Both the position numbers and the translations under genes were made by a program. This document shows, piece after piece, positions 30,932 through 34,755 of a stretch of 34,755 nucleotides of DNA; positions within the stretch are counted from its first letter, which is position 1; each line of letters opens with the position of its first letter. The notes beneath the pieces were generated by a model. That model made no database searches. It worked only from the letters and a program-made list of their open reading frames with translations, and was not told the origin of the DNA. This stretch comes from a virus, in the IMG/VR virus record IMGVR_UViG_3300025873_000018, positions 1 to 34,755 of that record; one strand, 5' to 3'.

Positions 30932-31953
30932 GCTTCCTCCTTCACGTATTTAGCGTATTCTTCTAGTGGCACCCCTAATTTTTTAGCAATAGCCACCTGT
31001 GATTTGGTGAGTCTCACAGTTCTGCGTCCTTGTTGTTTTCTACCAGCTGAAGCCACCGTTTGGACGGGTTTTCGTGGCTCTGCCTTTTCTTCGGTAGAAT
31101 CCGTATCAAATCGATCAGGAAAATAACTTTTCATCTGACGATTTATCTCAGTATAATACTCTTGACTGTCTACATCAATACCACGACTTGCAATGTCATC
31201 ATGGATACTCCATGCGGCATTAGTCATGACTTTATCTTTACCAAACCATTCATTTTTACCAGCCCAATTTCTCGCTTTTTCACTGGGTTGGGGTAATTGA
31301 TCAGGAATCTGATCTTTACCGGTTTGTCTTAATTTTTTATCCTCTTCTTCTTGCTTGGCTCGTTGTTCTTGTTCAGCGATTTTAAATCTCGCTTTTTCTT
31401 TTTCAACAGCTAATTGCGTCAGCTCATCGTTCGCTTCCATAATTTTGTCAGCGTCTTGAGATGTTATAGCGTCTTTTAATTTCCCTTTAACTTGTGCTCG
31501 CTGAGAATCCACTCTTGCATCAAATTCTTTGAGATACTGTTGGTCCGCAGTTTTGTATTGATCGAGTGAATGATCATATTTTTTTTGTAAACCTTTCGCA
31601 AAGTCTAGAGCTGCGTGTTCTCTTCTTTCAGCTTCTCTATAACGATGAGTAAGTTTAGCAATTCTTTTTTGAACATTCCCGGAGATCTTTGATAAATCAT
31701 CGACCGGTTTTTTTTCTTCTTGTTGTTCTTCAACGGGTTCAGGTTCCGTTTCTTCTACAATCACTTTAGCCTTTTCTTCTTTTTTCTCTACGTGATCGGT
31801 ATAACCTAAATCCACTTCTCCTTTGTTTAGATCGATGCTTTCTCTTTCATCTTTCTTAACTTCTTCTTGTTTGACTTGGACTGTTTGTTCTTTTTCTTTA
31901 ACATCGTCCGTATCAAGATCAACTTCTTTAGTTTGTTGTGCTTCTTCTGCCAT
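30928..31953 (-). CDS. Scaffolding protein candidate, acidic coiled coil
   Basis: 341 residues. The first ~95 are highly acidic (runs of Glu, Asp, Lys), followed by a long coiled coil (about 95-215, e.g. KRIAKLTHRYREAERREHA and LAVEKEKARFKIAEQEQRAK). An NWAGKNEWFGKDKVMTNAAW block (about 230-249) follows, and then a basic C-terminal helix-turn-helix-like region GRRTVRLTKSQVAIAKKLGV. Acidic/helical body with a basic C-terminus is the hallmark of phage scaffold proteins, whose C-terminal end binds the coat protein. Position upstream of the capsid genes agrees. AGGAGG is 7-8 bases before the ATG. Confidence 0.78.
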   Translation of the reverse strand: MAEEAQQTKEVDLDTDDVKEKEQTVQVKQEEVKKDERESIDLNKGEVDLGYTDHVEKKEEKAKVIVEETEPEPVEEQQEEKKPVDDLSKISGNVQKRIAKLTHRYREAERREHAALDFAKGLQKKYDHSLDQYKTADQQYLKEFDARVDSQRAQVKGKLKDAITSQDADKIMEANDELTQLAVEKEKARFKIAEQEQRAKQEEEDKKLRQTGKDQIPDQLPQPSEKARNWAGKNEWFGKDKVMTNAAWSIHDDIASRGIDVDSQEYYTEINRQMKSYFPDRFDTDSTEEKAEPRKPVQTVASAGRKQQGRRTVRLTKSQVAIAKKLGVPLEEYAKYVKEEA

Positions 31954-31964
31954 GGATTATCCTC

Positions 31965-32399
31965 CTAATATAAATGAAGAATATCTTCGGGCTTTTTAAT
32001 GGTGGCTATTACTTCATCGTCGTTTAAAATACGGTGTTCGCCGTATTTAGTTTTAAATCGAGATCCAGCATAGCGTCCATAAATAATAAACTGACCTTCC
32101 TTACACCACGCCCCACTTGGAAACTTGTCTTTGTCTTTATAACAAAGATCTCCCATCATAATAACTAATCCTACTACGGTAGTCATTTCGATCATTTCCT
32201 GAGTCGTGTCGGATAAAAGAATTCCACCTTTGGTTTTCTTTTCTCCGGACCAAGGTCTAACCAACATACGATAACCTACAGGCTTTGGAAGGACTTCAAT
32301 ATATTTTTTAACTCCTTCGGGCTTTGTAGGAACAGGTTGTCTAGCATTGGGGGAAGAATTAGGAATATCTAATCCTTTAGGTTGTATCAGCGTCGCCAT
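31965..32399 (-). CDS. GroES-like co-chaperonin
   Basis: 144 residues from ATG at 32397-32399, chosen because AGGAGA lies 7 bases upstream; an in-frame ATG at 32453 would add 18 residues inside the preceding gene. Core Cpn10 features: GYRMLVRPW (42-50, beta strand at the start of the barrel), the mobile loop EKKTKGGILLSDTTQEM (53-69) with the GroEL-binding GIL/ILL tripeptide, MTTVVGLVIMMGD (72-84), CKEGQFIIYGRYAG (99-112) and ILNDDEVIATI (124-134). A proline-rich head of about 38 residues is extra. By analogy with T4 gp31 it would partner host GroEL to fold the capsid protein, encoded 2 kb away. Phage co-chaperonins are known, so the call is strong. Confidence 0.88.
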   Translation of the reverse strand: MATLIQPKGLDIPNSSPNARQPVPTKPEGVKKYIEVLPKPVGYRMLVRPWSGEKKTKGGILLSDTTQEMIEMTTVVGLVIMMGDLCYKDKDKFPSGAWCKEGQFIIYGRYAGSRFKTKYGEHRILNDDEVIATIKKPEDILHLY

Positions 32400-32592
32400 C
32401 AATATTCTCCTTTTGCAGGTTTTTAAAGTCCTGAAGCAATGCTTCATAAGCATTGAGTCGACCTCTAGAATACTGTAATTTCTCCAGTGTGTCTACACCC
32501 TGGCAAATGTGATCTTTGACAGCTTCAATTTCTTTTTGGATATGAACCTTTAATGTTTCAACAGTAAAAGGATCTAAATTTAAATCAGCCAT
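32377..32592 (-). CDS. Small helical phage protein
   Basis: 71 residues, nearly all helical: LDPFTVETLKVHIQKEIEAV (6-25), then KDHICQGVDTLEKLQYSRGR and LNAYEALLQDFKNLQKE. The pattern 'LDPxTVxxLKxxIxxEIExVKDHICxGxDTLEKLQYxRGRLxAYxxLLQDxKxL' is a small conserved protein in marine phages, normally beside the co-chaperonin/terminase region. Its start overlaps the glycosyltransferase by 13 bases and its end overlaps the co-chaperonin by 23. A terminase-small-subunit-like or chaperone-adaptor role is possible, not shown. Confidence 0.7.
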   Translation of the reverse strand: MADLNLDPFTVETLKVHIQKEIEAVKDHICQGVDTLEKLQYSRGRLNAYEALLQDFKNLQKENIDGDADTT

Positions 32593-33344
32593 GGAAAGTT
32601 CCCGTCCGGATATTTTTTATCCATATACTCCTTACCTTTTAAATACCATCGTTTTGCGTGTTCTAATTGTTCTTTTTTACCTCGTCCTAGTCTAAAATTC
32701 AAGGTATACTGTTTGGTACATTTAAAATTAGGATATTTACTAGCTAAATTGTCAAATAATACTTTATCCGTTCTTTGCTTTAATATTCGGGTTAGGTGCC
32801 ACAGAGGAGCTAGCCATATGAGTTTATCTTTAGGACAAATGAAAGATTGACCATCCACAAAATAATAATCTTGTCCTGTTTGGTGTTTAACTTCATCACT
32901 ATTCCATACTGGATGTAAACCAATAGATTCAAACGTATCTTTACAAATTAGTTTTTTTTCAGGATCCCAAATCCGTCTTAAACTAAAAACCCAATCCGCT
33001 TTGGTTTCTTCAAACGTTTTTAAAACTACTTCACAATGATTCGGTTCCAACCAGTCACCACTACCCAAGACTTGAAAATAATCATAATTAATTAAGTGAA
33101 CAAAACCTGAAATTAAAGGTTCCGGTCTTCCGTGCGTCACCCGTTCTTGGATATGATAGTGAAGGGTATTTTTAGGTTTATAATACTCTAATACTTTTTT
33201 AACAATGGTATTACCTTCAGGAGTATCGGTAACAAGAGTGTGTTTAAAATTAGGCACCGTCTGATTTTGAACACTTTTAATAGTGTCTACTAAAAGCTCT
33301 TCTCCAAGCGTTGGAGTGAAAAAATTGATAACCGGTTCAGACAT
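32580..33344 (-). CDS. GT-A fold glycosyltransferase, family 2-like
   Basis: 254 residues: donor strand NFFTPTLGEE (7-16), helix LLVDTIKSVQNQTV, strand KHTLVTDTPEG, middle region ending QVLGSGDWLEP (91-101), where GSGDW takes the place of the usual DxD/DD motif. Then come helix CEVVLKTFEETKADWVFSL and an acceptor side with WHLTRILKQRTDK. Family 2 transferases use this layout; the SGD in place of DxD is a small deviation but common. Acceptor unknown. It overlaps the arginase-like gene by 8 bases and the 71-aa gene by 13, so it is part of a coupled trio. Confidence 0.78.
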   Translation of the reverse strand: MSEPVINFFTPTLGEELLVDTIKSVQNQTVPNFKHTLVTDTPEGNTIVKKVLEYYKPKNTLHYHIQERVTHGRPEPLISGFVHLINYDYFQVLGSGDWLEPNHCEVVLKTFEETKADWVFSLRRIWDPEKKLICKDTFESIGLHPVWNSDEVKHQTGQDYYFVDGQSFICPKDKLIWLAPLWHLTRILKQRTDKVLFDNLASKYPNFKCTKQYTLNFRLGRGKKEQLEHAKRWYLKGKEYMDKKYPDGNFPWLI

Positions 33345-33879
33345 GGATAGATGTAGTAGAATTCATACTATCAATGGTTTTAACATTTTTATGATTTTTT
33401 GCAAGAGTTTTGAGCACGTCAAAAGTAACCGCAGCACTTTTCTCGTAGCGTCTACTTTCACAAATAATTATTTTTTTAAAAGACAGGGGGTGGATTTTGT
33501 CTAGTGTTAATTCACGTGTAAAAGCTTTAACCCCATTCATTTTATTTTCAATATCTGGAAAGTAATAATCTGAATCAATATTAGCAATCCAATGATATTC
33601 AGAAATAATTTTTTGATAAATTAAAGCATAGACCCAATTTGCTGGACCATACATTCCCTGCTTTTCTATCGTTAAATGATTATTCTCATAACCTAAATCA
33701 TGATGATGGTCGATGTTATATAAGATATCGCCCTTTTGAATAAAGGGATAAGCTTGATGGTGTTCTTGAATAAAAATTAATTCGTCCGCTGTAGAATATT
33801 TATCTAAGGTAAGACGAATAAGTTGAAGAAATTTTTCATGTGTTTTGGCCCAATCACAATCGATGGTTAAAACATTCAT
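33337..33879 (-). CDS. Putative metal-dependent hydrolase, UPF0489/arginase-like
   Basis: 180 residues with a histidine/aspartate pattern reminiscent of the UPF0489 ('peptide arginase') family: LTIDCDWA (4-11), IQEHHQAYPF (37-46), NIDHHHDLGY (55-64; D57, H58, H59, H60, D61), GPANWVYALI (78-87) and IANIDSDYYFPDI (98-110). Arginase-fold enzymes bind two Mn ions through 'DxHxD' motifs, so DHHHD is suggestive. Some UPF0489 members turn arginine into ornithine in peptides. I rate this as a hypothesis: no alignment was possible, and a DHH-type phosphoesterase is the main alternative. The 8-base overlap with the glycosyltransferase suggests a joint role in modification. Confidence 0.5.
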   Translation of the reverse strand: MNVLTIDCDWAKTHEKFLQLIRLTLDKYSTADELIFIQEHHQAYPFIQKGDILYNIDHHHDLGYENNHLTIEKQGMYGPANWVYALIYQKIISEYHWIANIDSDYYFPDIENKMNGVKAFTRELTLDKIHPLSFKKIIICESRRYEKSAAVTFDVLKTLAKNHKNVKTIDSMNSTTSIHV

Positions 33880-33888
33880 TGAAGTATT

Positions 33889-34278
33889 TTATTTCTTGCC
33901 GCCGTTCCTGAAGATCTGAGTTCCCTTAATGCCAAAAACGCTGGCTACGACTAAAATCCACAAATTTGTAAACCATTTTGGCAGGTTCGAGAAATGCTCA
34001 AAGAAGATGTTTATCTTTTCCATAGCGCCCGGATCATTCGACCAAACCCCATATGCGAGCACAATTATTGGGAGCGTTAAAATGCAAAGGACGATTTCGT
34101 CCTTATAATCGTTTTGCCGGGCTTCTAAAAGTTTGCCCTGGTAAGATTCTTCACCGGAGGCCATCTTTTGTGCGTGCATCAATTGTGCATCCGACATTGC
34201 CATCTTTGTTCTTTGACGATTAGCGTATATCTTACTACCTGCTTGTAATGCGATTTTTGCTAATCCGAACCAAGCCAT
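33889..34278 (-). CDS. Holin-like protein with two TM helices
   Basis: 129 residues: an amphipathic N-terminal part (1-20), a charged linker rich in Gln/Ala/Glu (about 28-55), TM1 (61-79, EIVLCILTLPIIVLAYGVW), a loop with FFEHFSNLPKWF (92-103), TM2 (104-120, TNLWILVVASVFGIKGT) and a short basic end. 'WKDEIxxxxLxxPxIxxF...LPxWxxxxxxxxVxxxFGIKG' matches a family of phage holins common in marine podoviruses. It would permit the M15 endolysin to cross the membrane. The TAATG overlap couples it to the 133-aa gene. Its separation from the endolysin by 7 kb is not unusual in these phages. Confidence 0.72.
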   Translation of the reverse strand: MAWFGLAKIALQAGSKIYANRQRTKMAMSDAQLMHAQKMASGEESYQGKLLEARQNDYKDEIVLCILTLPIIVLAYGVWSNDPGAMEKINIFFEHFSNLPKWFTNLWILVVASVFGIKGTQIFRNGGKK

Positions 34279-34679
34279 TATAATAATCCTCCGTCAACGT
34301 TTTTAATAGTAATAACACCACCATATCGTTTCATTGTTTTTATTTTATCATCTAGTGTTTTCATTATTGCTTGGTTCTCATTGATTGTTTTTTTTAAATA
34401 CATTTCTCCCCTTTTTATGTTTTTTTTTAGCCCTTTACGTCCCATAACAGTAGTTTCTCCAGGCAAGTATCTATCTTTCCACCACTTGTTTAAATGTGCT
34501 TGATGCTCTTTAAGATTAGTAACTCCTATTTTATTACTCTGTTGAACCGTATCTCTAATTTTAATTAATTTTTGTTTTTTAGTAAATTTAATATTTTTAT
34601 TTAATTTATTTTTAAGGGCTTTAAATGCTTTTTTGGTAGCAAAACGAACGGGTTTAGTTAATAAAAGTCGCGCTAACAT
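34278..34679 (-). CDS. Basic helical protein with conserved GG...LL tail
   Basis: 133 residues, very rich in Lys/Arg (LARLLLTKPVRFATKKAFKALK at 2-23, then KFTKKQKLIKIRD). Several helices carry Trp/Gly (HLNKWWKDRYLPGETTVMGR), and the end is MKRYGGVITIKNVDGGLL. That tail closely parallels the truncated gene upstream, which ends GGFIIGKNVDRDLL. No membrane or catalytic motif. The gene begins in a TAATG overlap with its upstream neighbour. A DNA-binding or virion-internal role is a guess from charge. Confidence 0.6.
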   Translation of the reverse strand: MLARLLLTKPVRFATKKAFKALKNKLNKNIKFTKKQKLIKIRDTVQQSNKIGVTNLKEHQAHLNKWWKDRYLPGETTVMGRKGLKKNIKRGEMYLKKTINENQAIMKTLDDKIKTMKRYGGVITIKNVDGGLL

Positions 34680-34755
34680 TATAATAAATCTCTATCTACG
34701 TTTTTACCAATGATGAAGCCACCGGTACTATGAAGTTTTAGCTTCTTCTGACTTT
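34679..34755 (-). CDS. 3' end of a phage gene, start off the window
   Basis: The frame has no start in the window. The last 24 residues read SQKKLKLHSTGGFIIGKNVD then RDLL, followed by TAA at 34679-34681 which shares its A with the next ATG. It carries the same Gly-Gly/DLL tail as the 133-aa protein just downstream, and the DNA of the two ends is similar too. Everything upstream lies beyond the right edge. Confidence 0.6.
   Translation of the reverse strand, partial: SQKKLKLHSTGGFIIGKNVDRDLL

Noticed and set aside
1-34755. CRISPR arrays, tRNA or rRNA genes, insertion sequences, integrase and attachment sites
   Set aside because: No regularly spaced direct repeats, cloverleaf-like segments, transposase motifs or recombinase motifs were seen while reading both strands by eye. 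A weak tRNA could be missed without a covariance search.
1-34755. Complete phage genome
   Set aside because: Terminase, portal, prohead protease and polymerase genes are all absent and both edges cut through genes.

Overview
The window is part of the genome of an uncultured marine tailed phage. It most resembles short-tailed (podovirus-like) viruses of AT-rich ocean bacteria such as the SAR11 group; the host assignment is inference. Evidence: the sequence is AT-rich, genes are tightly packed with many TAATG and ATGA start/stop overlaps, almost every gene is on the minus strand, and there is a full set of virion genes: HK97-type major capsid protein, scaffold, head-tail connectors, tail fibre proteins and internal virion proteins. 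Many proteins match families I know mainly from marine viral metagenomes. No terminase, portal, prohead protease, polymerase or integrase is visible, so this is not a complete genome. Both ends cut through genes.

Read in the direction of transcription (high to low coordinates): 34755-33889 encodes two small basic proteins and a holin-like protein. 33879-32377 has a possible UPF0489/arginase-like protein, a GT-A glycosyltransferase and a small helical protein. 32399-28522 is the head module: GroES-like co-chaperonin, scaffold-like protein, two virion proteins, major capsid protein and a small decoration-like protein. 28494-26249 holds three very small genes (one-TM peptide, 12-cysteine metallothionein-like peptide, lipoprotein), a conserved 229-aa protein, two membrane-associated proteins and an M15-type endolysin. 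26249-22304 has small basic proteins and connector/tail-tube-like proteins. 22284-17590 is the fibre and adhesin region, with a cupredoxin-like/WG-repeat protein and a glycine-rich protein. 17481-16217 encodes two 2-oxoglutarate/Fe(II) oxygenases. 16212-13425 has a nozzle-like structural protein and a run of tiny overlapping genes. 13425-11634 has two glycosyltransferases. 11541-2530 has a possible ejection-protein cassette, with order and lengths reminiscent of T7 genes 13 to 16, and two small genes. 2516-1794 is a RecB/Cas4-type nuclease. The only plus-strand gene is an SNF2-like helicase (338-1750), divergent from a truncated minus-strand gene at the left edge.

The main work of this segment is building the virion, with lysis genes interspersed. 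Three glycosyltransferases, two oxygenases and the arginase-like protein sit among the structural genes, which suggests chemical modification of virion proteins or host surface molecules. The most unusual features are the 12-cysteine peptide, the cupredoxin/WG-repeat fibre protein, a 46-47 bp element found at two distant 3' ends, a shared N-terminus between the major capsid protein and a 55-aa protein, and a shared C-terminal tail on several small proteins. Eight genes shorter than 60 codons were found by reading the gaps between larger genes.
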